64,000 nt of DNA from Sphagnum magellanicum (GCA_021904315.1 CM038908.1:31424001-31488000), one strand, 5' to 3'. Shown: positions 1-14,347, counted from the first letter of the stretch. Translations and numbers: made by a program. The notes: generated from the letters alone by a model not told the origin.

Positions 1-3000
1 GGACCAAAATCCATGATAACCTCAAGTGGTAAGTGACATTTCCCACATACATCACATTCTTCCCATACATTTGTGTGCTAAAACATGAAGCATCAACTTG
101 CCCTTGTGGTGGTGGATCCGACCACCAAAGGTTTGAAAACATTGACATGACCTTTTGAAAAGAAATGTTGAAACATGAAGTTCAATAATGGTTTCATTGG
201 AGGTGTGATAAGACAAAATGAAATGCATATAACTCTTCAAGTTTTCAAAATAAAAATACACTTACAAGTTCCCTTCAAAAATGAACAACAAATCCCCTAC
301 TCTTCATTCAAATGAAAACACAAGCTTGACTCATCCACATTGCACAACAAAACATGAACAAAATGGACAAAACAAAAAAAACATTCAATGAGGTCAACTC
401 AAGTGCACTCATGCAAGAGAGTAAAAACAAATATTGCAATATAAAGCCGTTCTATAAGTTTCATTGTTCATATACTTGGGCATGCACACCTTCAACTTGG
501 TAACAAAAAAGTTGGGAATCCATAATCTTTTACTCAATTTCCTTCTCAACATTCACAATTCATTGCACACATAAACACATAAATCACAAATAAACCCCAC
601 AACTCCAAATTCTTAAAGACAAAATCACAATATTACAACTCAACAAATAGGTGTCCAATTTGAAAACTCATGAATCAAGGTGGTTGAAACCTACTATCTC
701 ACAATGCACATACAAACATTAAAGGTCGCAAGATGGTGGCTATGTACACTGCAAACTTAGTGAATGGGAGCGAAAAGGAAATAATGTTGAAGGTAATGAA
801 AATGATGATGGGCACAAATTTTAGGTTGAAAAAGTTGTGTGGGGGTGAGTGATGTTTGAATTGACACAATATTTGATTATTCAATCTCAAATACTAGCAT
901 TTGACGATCCTTACATGTAGTCACAATCAATAACCTCCTTTTATCATTGATAGAAATGGAAATTTAAAAAAATTTCTCAATGTAAGACCTTGGTGAAAAA
1001 GGTAAAATTTATCACTTGTAATTCAAAATGGAAAAATGAAAAGGCCACAAGGAAGTAAAAAATGTGCAACACTTTGTCATTAAAAAAAGTTTGCACACAA
1101 ATAAAACATAAATACAAAATATCCTTCAAGCCTTCACCATAATAAAGTCAAAAAGTTTGCTAACAAGATTTTGTATTAATCATGGGTGTCACAAGCGTAA
1201 AACTATCCAACAATGAACACTAAAACTATGAAAAAGTCATAAAATGGGTTTAAACATAATTGAAATATGCCACAATTATGGAAGGAATTAAAAAGTTTAC
1301 ACATGCATTCCTCTACATATTGTAAATATTAATAATCTTCAATATAGGCCACCCCTAACAAGGAACAATGTCCACAAAATGAAAAGGATTCTAATTGTGA
1401 TTGGTCAACAAATAATTATTCATTTTCATTTGATAACCTTCTTTGATTTTTGGTTTGTTGTATATTATAAATTTCATGGTTGTTTTCTTGTGATTATGTT
1501 TACGAACCTTGTATCATATTTCATGTTTGGTTTATTATTGTGTTTACCTTTAGTGTTTTAATTTGTAATTGTTTGTATGTTTATGAAAGAGAATGTAAAT
1601 TTTGGACTAATGGAAAAATACAATGTTGAAATTGAATAGCCATAGGCAAGATACAAAAAAACTCCCACAAGCATGAAGTCAAGAAATGGGAATGAAAAGA
1701 AGTGTATTCTTACCTTCTACCAATTGTGAAGGTTGGGTTTGATCATGTGTTCATGAAGGTCATTTGCATGAAGGCAAAGTTGGATCAAAGGTCATGTAAA
1801 ACTCAAAAAATTAAATAACATTTTGCACAAAAGATTCCATACCAAGGGAGGGTAAATGAAAATTGGCTCCAAGGGGTATTTGTAATCATTTGCAAGGGCT
1901 TGCATTGCATAACAATGGGATCATCAATTGAAATCTTATGCTAGAAATTGCTATTCAAAACTCCCATAAATTCTTGTTAGATTTATCTTTGCAAAAACCT
2001 ACAAGATATTTTTGTCATTGGAAACTAAATTAAAATTAAAAATAAACTAGTTGCACAACAAATTCACATCAGGTAAATGGCACATGTCACATTTGTACCA
2101 TAATACCTTGGTAGCTTTCACACTAATTATATTATTTTCAGAAATGTTGAAAAAAAATTGTCAAAGAAAAAAAAATTATGAAGGAAAATATTGAATCTTC
2201 AAGAATATTTTATTTGTTGAAATGAGATTCTTGAAATTAACTATCATTGTATGTGGGCTAGCTAAACATTTCATTGTTAAATATTTAATAAAATTTCAAA
2301 AACCCAATTTGACATCATCCCATTTTTCAATATCTTTTGATATTCAACAAAAGTTGAGATATTAACTTCTACAAATCAATAAATTTGGAGTATTAATAAG
2401 TTAAAAATTTGGTGTTGATTGCACTTTGATCAAGTTAAGGGGATTGAGTAATCTGTTTTTAAGTTAATGAAAATAATCATTATTATTCTCTCTCATGAGT
2501 TCAATATTAATTAGTTAAAAATAGATTCCCATGTTTCATCTCACTTTCATGAAGTTAAAGAGGGGTTGAGTACCATAGTACCTTGGCCATTTCAACACAT
2601 GTCTATCGAATAATTAATTAATTTTGAAACACTCATTTCAACAAATGGAATATTCTTAAATATTCGTTACTTTCCTTAGCAATATTTTTGATTTGGAAGA
2701 AATAAGTTTTGAAAATTTCAACAATTCTGAAAAGAATATAGTTAGTGTTGAACTGACCAAGGTATTGAAGTAGTTTACTATCAGAATGGTGAAAGAGATT
2801 TCATTACTCTCTCATCAAGCAACCTACTTTGTCATGTGCACTAGACATTCACAGTGGGTACATTTTTTTCAAGATGTGTAGAATCATTATAGGGCCCAAC
2901 TCAAATTTCAGCTTCAATTGTCAAATATTTTTGGACTAATAATTTTGACCTTGTGGACACAAGTCTAGGGGGAACCACTTCTTTTATGCTAGGCTAGTGA

Positions 3001-3460
3001 GAATTAATTTTTATGTAAGTGGGAAAACCTAGAATACAACTCCCACTTTTATGCGGTGGTGAAAATTATTTTTCATTATTTTACCACTGAAAATAGGATA
3101 CCTATTTATTTTTTCATGCTTATTTATTATTTATGCCGAATTTTTTTGACAATCAAGTTTGAGTTGTCGACTTTCCAGGTCAGAGACTTGAATTTGAGAT
3201 AGTCTAAACACAATAGATTGCTCCATAACTTGATAAACACTTTGGTTATATTTTTTATAACGATTACTTTCGAAAATCGCAGAATTAAAAAACCAAATGT
3301 TGAAGTTAAGATTTAAGATTTATTTAATTATTTGATAACAAACTGCCGAAATGGTGAAGGTACTATCGTATATACAATTCATTTTGCCATGTTTATGGGT
3401 AGGCAAGGTGACATAGTAAAACATTCAATTAATTGGCCCAAATGGGGGAGAGAAAACAAC
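1..3460. other. AT-rich intergenic DNA, no gene seen
   Basis: Low-complexity AT-rich sequence. Open frames are short, lack recognisable domains and do not join through plausible splice sites. I see no tRNA-like, rRNA-like or transposon-protein sequence here. Confidence 0.7.
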
Positions 3461-3464
3461 ACTA

Positions 3465-4440
3465 ATTACATATATTAAAGGATGTCATGATGTGAAGCAT
3501 CATTTCATCCATCTATCTTGTCATCCATCTGGACGGATGCAGTTATGTCATCCCCACTATATAAAATGGAAGCATAGGGGCTTCCATGTGACACACCATT
3601 TGAACTTATATATGTTACAATTCAACTTTAGGCAAAGTACTTGGGATAAAATCTGAAAAGAAAACCACCAAAAGAGAAAGGCCAGTGTGTTCAAATGTAA
3701 GTTAACTCCAATTTTAGAAAGTTTCTTCTTTGCAGGCTAACTAAGGCTCATGCAAACCTGTTTAGATAGAAGAGCACCACCTCTTGAACAAAAAACCCCT
3801 CCTTCAACCCCTCCTTCAACTTGGAATAAAAATGTTGTGCTTCCCCAGTCCATGTTAAGCCTTCTCATTGGCTGCATGATTTTATTTTTTCTAAAACTCT
3901 TGGTCACCATTTTCAACCTGGGTTAATAATAATACCCCTTTCTAAGAGTGTGGGTATCCGTACTATTGCAATTCATATTTACTAAGGTAAACCAGCTGGT
4001 GACTGAACATTTAAACTTTCAGGGCAAGCCAGATCCAAGGGGAGGGCTCCATTGTTTATGGTGTTCAAACAAAACTTGAACCCCTTCTATTGGTGCATCT
4101 GGTTACATATAGTAAAGGACGTCGTGAAGCATCATTTCATCCATCTGTGTCGTCATCCATCCATCCATCCGTCCGATTATCCACCCGTCCCGTCATGGTC
4201 TGTTTACTCCAACGGGGTGGAGAAAGAGTGAAATACAGACATGGCGTGGTGGGCAAATGTATTGTCAAATACACACACACCTGTGCATTAGGCACGGGGT
4301 GCATCCATTTGTCCCATCATCCATCCGTCCATCCGTCTGATCATCCATCCGTCCTGTCATGGTCTGTTTACTCCAATGGGGCGGAGAAAAAGTGGAACCA
4401 ACACCCACCATTGCACTAATTGGCTATTTTGTCCATGGGA
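3465..4440. repeat. CATCC/GTCC-rich repeat block
   Basis: A segment beginning near 3465 (ACATATATTAAAGGATGTC, then GTGAAGCATCATTTCATCC) recurs near 4103 in closely related form. Within the second copy, a segment containing GTCATGGTCTGTTTACTCC occurs at 4192 and again at 4356, a tandem duplication with a 164-bp offset. The flanks carry (CATC)n and CATCCGTCC runs. The block looks like a transposon-derived or satellite-like repeat. It has no convincing coding capacity; the open frame through 4090-4419 is low complexity. Confidence 0.7.
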
Positions 4441-4564
4441 TGGGCTGAATTTCTTCATCCAGCCTCAATCACTCACCTTTTTTTAATTTTTGACCAATGA
4501 ATTTTTTTTGGGATGTTTTTTTTCTCAACCCTAACCTTCATACTACCTTTTCATTTAGAATACA

Positions 4565-5035
4565 ATATAAAAGAAGAGGAGAAGAGAGAAAGAAGAATAG
4601 AAGAAAGGACCCAGACAAGCTGCGGATGGTAAGAAGCCGAGTTAGACTAATAGCCATTAAACGACGTAATTAGCATTCAAAAGAGATTCCACTACATAAT
4701 TAGGAGTTTCGGAGATATTTGCTAGAGAAGAGAAGCAAGGACCCATTCATACTGCGGGTGGTCATCAGCTGGGTTTCACTAACGATAAGCCATTATATGT
4801 TGTAATTGGCACTCAGGAGAGATTCTACTATAATTGGGAACTTTTTTGGAGACTGGGAGCTTGGGAGATTATTGTTAGAGAAGAGAAGAAAAAACGGAAT
4901 TGGACAAAGGACATGACTAAGTTGTGGGTGGTCATTATCTAGTTTTGATTAATAAGTCATTATACGATGTAATTGGCAATCGGGAAAGATTCTGCAACAT
5001 AATTAGGAACTTCTTTGGAGATTATTTGCTGGACA
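4565..5035. repeat. Threefold diverged tandem repeat
   Basis: Three successive units share, in order, a purine-rich AGAGAAGAGAAG start, a GCGGGTGGTCATCA-like segment, a TAATTGGCA(T/A)TC segment, GAGATTC and CATAATTAGGAAC, then GGAGATTATTTGCT. The GAGATTC markers lie at 4684, 4818 and 4986, so spacing is about 135-170 bp with indels. No reading frame is conserved across units. Confidence 0.7.
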
Positions 5036-5689
5036 TCACGATTTTTTATGTGCCCCTTTGTAATATATTTTTGAATGAGCTTTGACCCTAAGAAACTCAA
5101 GGTGAACGGTGCAATATCGCTCCTATGTGACCATTACGATGTTAAAAAATTGATGGTGAAGGTGAGAGGTAAAGATTGTAAAACAAAACAAAAGTAAAAG
5201 AATATTACTTAAATAATGTTAAGATTAGGGATTGTTTTTCAATTTTGTGAGGTTGAAAAAATGGAAAAAAATTCCCAATTTGAAAAGAAGATTTAAATTG
5301 CATTGATAAAACAAATTTGTCTAAAACATTTTCAAAACAATTTACCCAAAACAAAAGAAAAAATTAATTGTGAGTTAGGATTCAACGCTATTATTTAGGC
5401 AATATTACTAAACTTTGCATTTTGGATTTTGCATCGTCATCAATTTCATGTTCAAATGGCATTTGCAATCACAATAAACAAGAGTCAAGGTTAGACATTG
5501 AACAACGTTGGGGTATATTTGTCGTCTCCAATCTATTCCCCATGGCCAGCTGTATGTTGCTATCTCACGGGTCGCAAGCACTGCAAATATCAAGATTTTC
5601 AGCGGCCAGGGTCCCAATGGATACATATGGAATGCTGTATATAAAGAGGTTTTGAAAATGTAATTTATAATTGTAATTTTGTAATATGT

Positions 5690-5732
5690 ACCGTCAAATA
5701 CACACACACCTGTGCATTAGGCACGGGGTTCA
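5690..5732. repeat. Second copy of a ~40-bp dispersed repeat (first copy 4262-4303)
   Basis: The stretch GTCAAATACACACACACC followed by TGTGCATTAGGCACGGGG is identical at 4264 and 5692. The sequences on either side differ. Near-perfect identity 1.4 kb apart suggests two recent copies of one element end or a recent local duplication. GGGGTTCAAAC after the second copy resembles an RNA polymerase III B box, but I found no matching A box. Confidence 0.6.
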
Positions 5733-5762
5733 AACTAGTGATTGTGTATGGGAGAATGCTCG

Positions 5763-6049
5763 CAGTGTTTTTTTTTTTCAAATTCCTCAAGTACGTGCAC
5801 TGGCTAGGATCCTCAGCATTAATTAGCAGTAAATGGCGACTGTCCTTACGGACTAGTAGATCTTTTTTGGAATCCTGTCTAATTCTGGCGACCTACAGGA
5901 ACCCACTGTCTAAATCTGGCGACTTCGAAGTTTTTTTTCTCAAGATATGGCGAATTTTAATTTTAAAAATCTTTAAAATCGCTTTGTTGGATTCGCCAGC
6001 CTTTTTTTTGTCACCAGGTTGCTAAAATTCGCCAAAATAAAAAACACTG
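5763..6049. mobile_element. MITE-like element with CAGTG...CACTG inverted ends
   Basis: The element starts CAGTGTTTTTTTTTTT and ends AAAATAAAAAACACTG, an inverted repeat of about 11 exact bases followed by T/A-rich pairing. Its interior carries the family words (ctggcgac, ggcgaattt, cgccaaaat). It is 287 bp and has no coding capacity. I see no clean target duplication at this copy (AATGCTCG before, GTGAAGTG after). The CAGTG ends and the 8-bp duplications at sister copies point to a hAT-type non-autonomous element. Confidence 0.65.
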
Positions 6050-6299
6050 GTGAAGTGCGGGCATACGTGAATGTTTTTTTTTTATATTGGCGAAATTGTG
6101 GCCCAAAGAAAGAAATTAAAAAGCTACTTCTGCAGGTCGAAAAGGACATTCCGTAGATCTTGTTAATAAGCTAACTAGGAAGCTTCTAGAACATCAAGTT
6201 TTCTGTTGGCCGTGTTTTGTTCTGGATGACATGAAAGTCGTGGCGCTTCCCTGTTTCCAGACCAGCGGTCAGTAATTTTGACATTAGGTCATTTATCTA

Positions 6300-7090
6300 T
6301 TCGCCAGCAGGGGTTTTCTTCTTTTTCTTTTTTAAAAAAAATGAAATTTTGCTAAATTCTGTGATGTAGCCACATGTGACATTGGCCATTGCCCATCACC
6401 ATCCACAAGAGAAATTAGCTAAATTTGGCTACAATTTAGAGAGGAAAGTAGACCAATTTTTTTAAAAAAAGAATCTTATTATATTTTTGGTGGAACCTAT
6501 TGTTTAAATATAGTGAACTATGAATTTATTTTTTTCCCTCTAAATCTGGCAACTTTGGGTGCATTTTTCCAACAAAAGACCTCTCTATGAACCGCACTAG
6601 ATTTTTTCTCCCCCTCCAAGTCAGTGTTTTCTTTTCTTTTTTCTGGTGACCAAAATAGAAAGGGTTTGTGAACTTGTAAAAACATATATAGTTTTGGGAA
6701 AAATCCCCCAAGTTCACCATAATTAGAGAGAAAAGAAATTGTGAACACTATATTTAGACTATAGGTTTTCTTGCTGGGTTTCAGAAAAAATCTACTCTTC
6801 TCTCTGACCTGCAACCAAATTTGGCTAAGTCCTCTTGTGGATAATTACCAGTCGACCAACAGCCCCCACTCCCCAATTGGAAAAAAAATTGGCCACCAAA
6901 AAACAAACACACCACATTACACGTATTGCTTGGCATAAGGAAGGCATGTGTTTGTGTGCTTTTGGGTGGCCTTGATTGGACCATCAAATATGATGGAATT
7001 GGGCAATTTTTTTCAATGAGAAATTCTTTGTACAGGTTGAGATCATAATTTTCAGGTCCAAATTTGACAAAACAAAAATCTATGACTAGA
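6300..7090. mobile_element. Diverged copies of the same MITE family
   Basis: The family words GTGATGTAGCC, TAGCTAAATTTGGCTAC, ATATTTTTGGTGGAACC and TCTGGCAACTTTGGG recur here in family order. From about 6810 a segment (GCAACCAAATTTGGCTAAG, then TGTGGATAATTACC) reads as the family in reverse orientation, like 18105-18235. The termini are too decayed to delimit. Confidence 0.5.
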
Positions 7091-7753
7091 ACAAGTTGGT
7101 GGGAAAATAAAGCATTTTATTTTGTACCTACATTGAAAGCACTTCCAAAATAATGCTCCAAACACACTTGGTGTTAGTTAAGAAAATATAATTATCTTGA
7201 ACATTAGGGTGTACATTATTTAACCACTAACAAATTATCAAAATGTTAATCTAACAATGCAATATTGACACCTATCCACACCTAAAGATAAGTTAGGTCT
7301 AACTTTAGTATACCTAAGTTAACTTTGCTTTATCACACACTTGTGTTTAGACCTAAAATTAAAGTTCTGGCCAAAGTTTCGAATCTTGTGATGTTTGTTC
7401 ATCAACCATCAGGTTACTACGAGTCCAGCTAACTTAGTAGCTTCCATTCTATGGACTTCCATGAAAGCAACAATCTGTTTTTGTTTGAACAGAACATGCA
7501 TCTTCCCAAAAAATGAACAAACTTTTTCAGCACTCACAAAACTCAAAAGCCAAAAGAATCTAGGAAAGACCAAAATGGGGTGGATATTTGAAGACAAAAT
7601 GTGAATAGATTTTATTGCACCATTGATTTTGTTTTGTAATGCAGACACATGGACAATGTCATTAAGAGATTTGCCCATGTTAAAACTCTAACCCATATAA
7701 GGGCTGATCAAGTTCAAAGTTGTATAAATTATTTCAATTCAACTACTTCTTAA

Positions 7754-8036
7754 GGTTTTTTTTTCAATTTTGCGATGTAGTTGAAGCAATGATCATCCAT
7801 AAGATGATTTAGCCAGATTTGCCTACATATTAGATATGAAAGTAAAAAGAACAGAATCTTTCTATATTCTTGACTACCTACTGGAACTCATCATAAAAAT
7901 ATGATGATTTGGAAAAAAAAATCTTTTAAAATTTGGTGAATTTGGGCCCATTTTCTATGAAAAATCGTTGTAACGGATGAAATCATATTTTTCAAGTCAA
8001 AAATTGATGAAATTTTGCCAAAATAAAAATTCATGG
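7754..8036. mobile_element. MITE copy with near-perfect 8-bp target duplication
   Basis: The copy begins GGTTTTTTTTTCAATTTTGC, followed by GATGTAG and ATCATCCATAAGATGATTTA. It ends GCCAAAATAAAAATTCATG. The flanks are CTTCTTAA (7746-7753) and GTTCTTAA (8037-8044), matching at 7 of 8 positions. The termini have drifted from CAGTG/CACTG, so this is an older insertion. Confidence 0.6.
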
Positions 8037-8044
8037 TTCTTAAC

Positions 8045-11000
8045 TATAGAGGTGGGGTAAAACAATGAACAAACTAGGTACTTGGCTGAATGTTTTCTAT
8101 TGTTTTTTCATATACAATAGAATATAAAGAATAACACCTAGATATCCTAGTATGCCACGTTTTCAGGAAAGTTACTGCTGGAATGCGCATTACAAGTTGT
8201 AACTTGTATCCCGAGCCTAGGTCATAAAATCTTCAAAAATATATCAATTGGATAAATGTATATATGCTTCTGAAAAATTCCAAACCATGCATGGGTATAT
8301 AAGTTTTGCAAGAATATTAATGCAAGTCAAGGTAAATGCCCCACATTTACCCTTCTCACATAGCAAAGGTAGGTGGCACCCAAATTGGCACCCAACACTA
8401 TCAACACTAACAAAGTCACACACATGAAATTGTGCACATAAATCAAAATATACTCACCTCCGATTCCAAGCTCAAAACACACAATGAATTACAAAACAAA
8501 ATATGGTATCAAACCATGCCCCTTGTCCTTTGATGCGATTTGAATATCAAAATGTGAAAACTGATTCCAAAGCAATTCCCCAAGGATAAACCTCATTAAC
8601 ACAAAAAATCAAGACCTTATTCACAATGAACTGAGTTACCAACAAATGATAACTAGAAAAAAAAAAATCACTATAAATACATTACACCCAAGACCCCCAA
8701 TTGCAACTCCCAAGGAATGTTGAATATTTAAAGTTATTTTTGAGGGGTCAAAATATGTTTTAAAGGGATGTGGAATATATGAAGTCATCTTTGAGGAGTC
8801 AAAATATGTCTCTAATGAATTATCTTGGTGTCATTGTGAAGATTTCACCAAGGGTTACAAGATGACAAGTTCACATGTTGAAAATAGAAAAGCCACAATA
8901 GAAACTACCAAAAAGAATTATGAGCAAATCATTCAAAGATGAATTTTGAAAGGCAATCATGTTCCAATTGAGGAACATACAATGATGTTATAAATATCTT
9001 GATAAAGGCTAAAAGAATCTAGCCTTATATATTCAAAATAATTATGAATTTGAACTTTTTGAAATGATTTTGGGAATTTAAAGAATTAATTATATAATAT
9101 CCATGATGATTTACATGATATCACAAGCACATAAACTACCACGATCGAGGAATTCCCAAAATACACAAGAGTTACAATAAAATATAACAAAAACAAGCTT
9201 AAACTGGATAACATGATTATATAAGACAAGGCCATGATGTATGCAAATCAAATTTTATTTGGAACATGAGAAGATGGTGAACATGATACAACTAGTAAGC
9301 AAGGGTAAAAAACAAGGTCAAACCTTAAACTATTGTGAAACATACTACTCCTTGATGAATATCCTATTTTAATAATCAATTGTAGAATATTAATATATGT
9401 TTATTAACCTCAATTGGAGTAGGTTATGGGATGTCACAGGGGTGAATAGTGCCTCTCTTTGGTTGTGATGAAGTATGTGCCAATTTAGTGTGAGTTCTAA
9501 ACTGAAGTTTGCCTCAAATTGCACTAACACCTTTTTTTATCTACTTTGTGTAATTGAGGTGATTGAAGTTGAATTGTGGCATGTTGGATGAATCATCTAA
9601 TTTTTTTGCCCCATTTCCACTATCACAAGGAACTGAAAAACATATATTATATTTCATCTTAGATGATTAGGTAAAAATTAGATAATACCTTATAGAAATA
9701 AAAATGTTTCATTGTTCCTTTTTTTCATTAGTTATGGTTTTAAAGCATGCTTTTAAACGTTAAAAGCACTCATTTTAGTCCTGTAGCTTGATTTCACATA
9801 CCCTATACCAGAATACTTGAGTGGCTTTGGCATTATATATATATTAGAATTTAAATTTTACATATGAATTTTCAATTTTGTAATTATTGACATGTAAGGA
9901 ATATAATGATTAAACACATAGTTTTATGTTTCCCTTGTGGTCAATTGTTTCAAATTTAGTATGTTGGCCTAGACTAGGCCATGGTTCAAATTTGGCTACA
10001 TTCAAATATAGTTTTTACTATTTTGATAAATTTTCTGGAATTTTTGACATAAAGGGATAATAATTTCAAAAAATTGACAATATAAAAAATAATTCAAATA
10101 ATGTCAAAGCCACCCCATGTACTATGATACTCATTATTTTCATTTCAAATTTATCCACTTACAGTACAATGATAGATTGGAAACATTTGTACATAAATAT
10201 ATTGAATACATTTTCAACATTAACTTGGTTTATCACTAAAAATCATTTAAAACATGCATTGATTAGTTTTTGGTGATGCACTATATTATGAATGTACTCA
10301 ATTTAAGTTAATACCAAAATAGGGACTAACCATTCTTACCATTTCACAAACCTATAAGTGTGTCACCTTAGCTTTGCTATTTAACATCATAATGGCAACC
10401 TCAATATGTTCCAACTTCTAATAATTCCTGTTGTATAATTTGTTTAATGTTTTCACAAAAAGTAGCATTGTTGAATGTGGTATTGTGTTTATCTTGAAAT
10501 TTATGTGGTTTTTGCTAATTTCAAATGTCAACTTCTCAACATTACACTTCCCAACACTTTGCAAAGTCTTATTTAAAAATTTTGGTTACTAGATTTGTGA
10601 ATTTACATAGGTCAATTATGTTAATATTTTTGAATATGGCACATTACAAATTTACTGACCTTTATCCTCATAATAGATGTTAGGACATCCTTTGATTTCA
10701 AAGGCTGAGGCTTGAAAATGAAGTTGTTATTTTTTGCACTAATTAAGCAGTTAAAATGTTTTGTGGCTAAATTATTTGTCCCTTGATCAATTGACATGCT
10801 GATTTCAATTATTAAAAAAAACACACAAAATAAACTTCCAAGGAAAGACATCTTTCTCACTAGAATCAACCTTGTTTGATATTAATTTATTTATCGCTCA
10901 TCTATTTACTTCTTTGAGAAACCTTGATTTTAAAGATGTGACATTCATGTACGCTAAACACATTATAAAAACACAACATACAACACACTGACATGCAATT

Positions 11001-14000
11001 TTGAAAAAATTGCATGTGTATGTGTCCAATTTTCCAACCAACCATGAACTCAAGAGTTGTTCATTTACAAACACTCAAAAACTATCAATGAACCTTCTTA
11101 GGTTGTTTTTATATTTCTACCCCTTGGTTCCCCTACATGCATTCAATTTTTTCTCCCCAAGCCTAATTTTCTTATAATACCCTTGTCTAGCGCAAATATG
11201 TATGCACTATAAATATTTTGAATTAATTAAGAAAAGTAAAGATGGACAATGGTGCTTGGGCAATTTGTGCTAAAAAGTTGAATTTTCATTTCAATGCCTT
11301 GAAAATTTGTAAATTGATTTGCTTTAAACTTGTCATAGTTTTCATTATGTTTTTTTTTCCCCTCAATTTTTTGATTAGTAAAGTGTCAATGTGTCATCTT
11401 TGTTTTTAATTTGGTGGAACATGCCACAAATAAGGAAAACATGGTCATGGTGTAGTCAAACAAGTTGGAGCTGATGGTGCAATGAATTTAGATTGCAAGA
11501 TAATGATTGAACCTTTTATTTGAAAACATATTTTGAATTGCATGATAACAAAATTCTGGAAGTTTGTTAAGGGTTCTTTGATATTCAGACAAGTGATGTC
11601 TAAATAAGACAAAAGGCCTTAAATGATCACTAAAGTTAGTGGGCACTGGTTCCATAATTTGACAAATTGTAAGATAATTATTTCATTTTTTGATTCAATT
11701 GTTGTAACAAAACTTTTACAAATCATGCAAGGATATGTGAATAAGCGATTCACTCGCAAATAATCTTTTTGTAATAATAGTCATGGTTTCATATCTTTAG
11801 TCGTAGACATTTTGGTGTCATGAGTGTAAACAAGATAATACGAGCCACACCCACCATTTTGAGTGAATGTTTATTTTGAAACACTCTTCAGATGTTTTCA
11901 TTTGTAAATTGAACATAATCATTTAAATTTAATTTATGACTTAAAAATATGCTACATTATGCCACTATATGTAAAGATATTTAAAAAAAATCATCCCCAA
12001 AATATGTCATGTCAAAAAAAAATTCCTCAAAATTTTGAATTTATAATGTTAAAAAACTCTTGTTATAATAATTTTTGAAAAATACCCTATCTTTGTTAAA
12101 TTCATTTCAAATCATATCTCATGTTTGCATAATATATAAAAAACATCGTCATGAGCGCTTTTAAACAATTTATAACATTCCTATAATTTTGGATTAAAAA
12201 ATGTGAAAGGCAAAATAGTCATCACACTTGATTTGTTTCTATTAGCATGATTGCATCTTGCACATACTTTGTTGATGCCATTCCATATGGCTTTTCAACA
12301 TATTTTGATGATTTTTTATATTCAACTTTTGATACATTTCATCTTGACTTGTGAATAGTTATGCACTATGATGTTGATGTTATTTGTATTTGAATCAAAC
12401 ATTATAATTTAAAATGATTAGAATTGTTAACATATAAGACTTTGAAGCTTTTGATTAACTTATCTAGTTACAACATTAAATTTTAATTAAATTATTCTGA
12501 ATTAGTTAATTGTTTTCGTCTATTTAAAAATAACAAAATGGAAACAAGATTAGAATGTAGACAAATTTTTAGAAAATAAATCTTTTAACATTTAAAGAAG
12601 CAATAATAATGGGAATATTTAATTTCACAATTGTCCATTGTCAAACCCAATTTCCTGGGTTTTTGCCTTTTGCATCTAATTCTAGGAATTTCCAAATGAC
12701 ATTAAATCTGCAAGTGCTCTAGGGTCTTTTGATGTAAAGATGTAAAACCTGGAAGATATTTTTCCAAGACAAAAACAAGGGAGAATACAAAATCAGACTA
12801 AAGAAAAGGAACAGAGAGGAATAGGAAGGATGATGGTTTCAGACTAGGCTACCAAGTGCTACTAAGTTCAAAATCTCAATGATTTAGGCTAAACTAGAAA
12901 ACAGACTTCAACTACCTCCTAAGGCATATATAGGATATGTGAGATGGCAAAGGACAAGAAAATCAAGGGGTTTTCATGTTTGCACCAGTCTTTTTTTTTC
13001 TTTTTTGGGTGGGGTTTTTTTCCTCAATTTTGTTATGCACAATGGGGAGTATCCGAGAACAAATTTCACCTTAATTGGCAACATTTTTGTAGAGGATCAT
13101 TAAAACAGTAGCCAGCAGAAAGTAGTCGTGCAGTGCCTCCCTCCTCAAACAAAGGTTTTTGGAGGCAAAAAGTTTTGCAATTTTTTCATTTGAAAAAAGA
13201 GAATTTGCAACAGAACATTTGGTTTTTTTTCTTTTTAAGGTCATCTATATTAGTTAAAAAAATTTCCCATATAAAAGAAAAGAAAAGAAACAAAAAAAAA
13301 AGAAAAGATTCTCAAGTTTGAACACACCTCTCATCTAGCTTTTGGAATTCATATCATATTTGCACTTTCAACATTGACTCTGAAACATTACCATAACTAG
13401 TGTGACGTGTGCCGTTGGCCCAAGTGTGAACCTAGTACAAAAGAAACTCAACATGTGAACATTTTTTGGCAATGTATGTATTGAATTTTTGAACAGCCAA
13501 ATATGAAAGGAAATCATGCTTGAATTGAGTGGTAAGCCTTCAAGTGTTATCAGGTTCTTAACTGATTTTTCCTTCCAAAACCTGGTTTTTTGGGAATTTA
13601 TTTGAATTTTCAGTGGCAGCTTTCACTCAAAAATCAATATCTTCCACATGCTAAATCCAAATCTTACCAAAATAAGTTCCATTAGATCTTGCTCATCAAG
13701 ATCTTTTCCAACAACACCAAAGGCAATTCCTCTGAAATTGTCAGCTACAATTTAATTTAATTTAATTTTCAGTGAAGAAATCATTTAATATTCAAGGACT
13801 TTTGCCCTGCAAGTCCAAATGTCATGGAACCAAGCCCATGCACACCTCCTTGTTGAGAGCTTGCGAAAGGCACCAAGAACACGATCTGAGGTATCCCGGT
13901 TTGGTGGATCTCATAACTACAAAACAAACTACCTTCGTTCATAGATAGATAGCAAAGTGTTGGAAGCCCAGTCCCATAACCCAATTTAGGAGGAGTCAGA

Positions 14001-14347
14001 ATGTGAAGTTATAGCTCATGTACGGTAGTTAGTGCAGCCAAGTGGACGCAAGCCAGTATGCTTACTACTGTAGTAAGCAGGAATGCTGAGTGCAGTCGTA
14101 GGCTAGATATTTCAAATACATGTTGGCACTACAAACAACTCCCACGTTACCCAGTTGTACATTTCAGGTGGCCCTTGATTTCCTTTGCCAAGGCGGTGCC
14201 CAGTTTTTGGCCTTGTATATCATTTTGCTTCCAAGCAGATCTTTTTAGCTCTTGGACTGCACACCACTCTAGGTATTTGAGGAACTTGATAAGAATTTTT
14301 TTTCTTTTAACATGGCCAACTCACCCTCTGCACTAAAATCCCATCTT
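8045..14347. other. AT-rich intergenic DNA, no gene seen
   Basis: Mostly AT-rich unique-looking sequence with homopolymer runs, notably around 12990-13010 and 13200-13310. No exon chain, RNA gene or transposon protein could be recognised. Confidence 0.65.

Noticed and set aside
4090..4419. 109-codon frame through the CATCC repeat
   Set aside because: Its product is Ser/His/Pro repeats caused by the CATCC units. There is no start context or neighbouring exon.
5722..5740. B-box-like GGGGTTCAAAC suggesting a tRNA or SINE
   Set aside because: No A box at the right distance, no cloverleaf, and the other copy lacks the B-box word.
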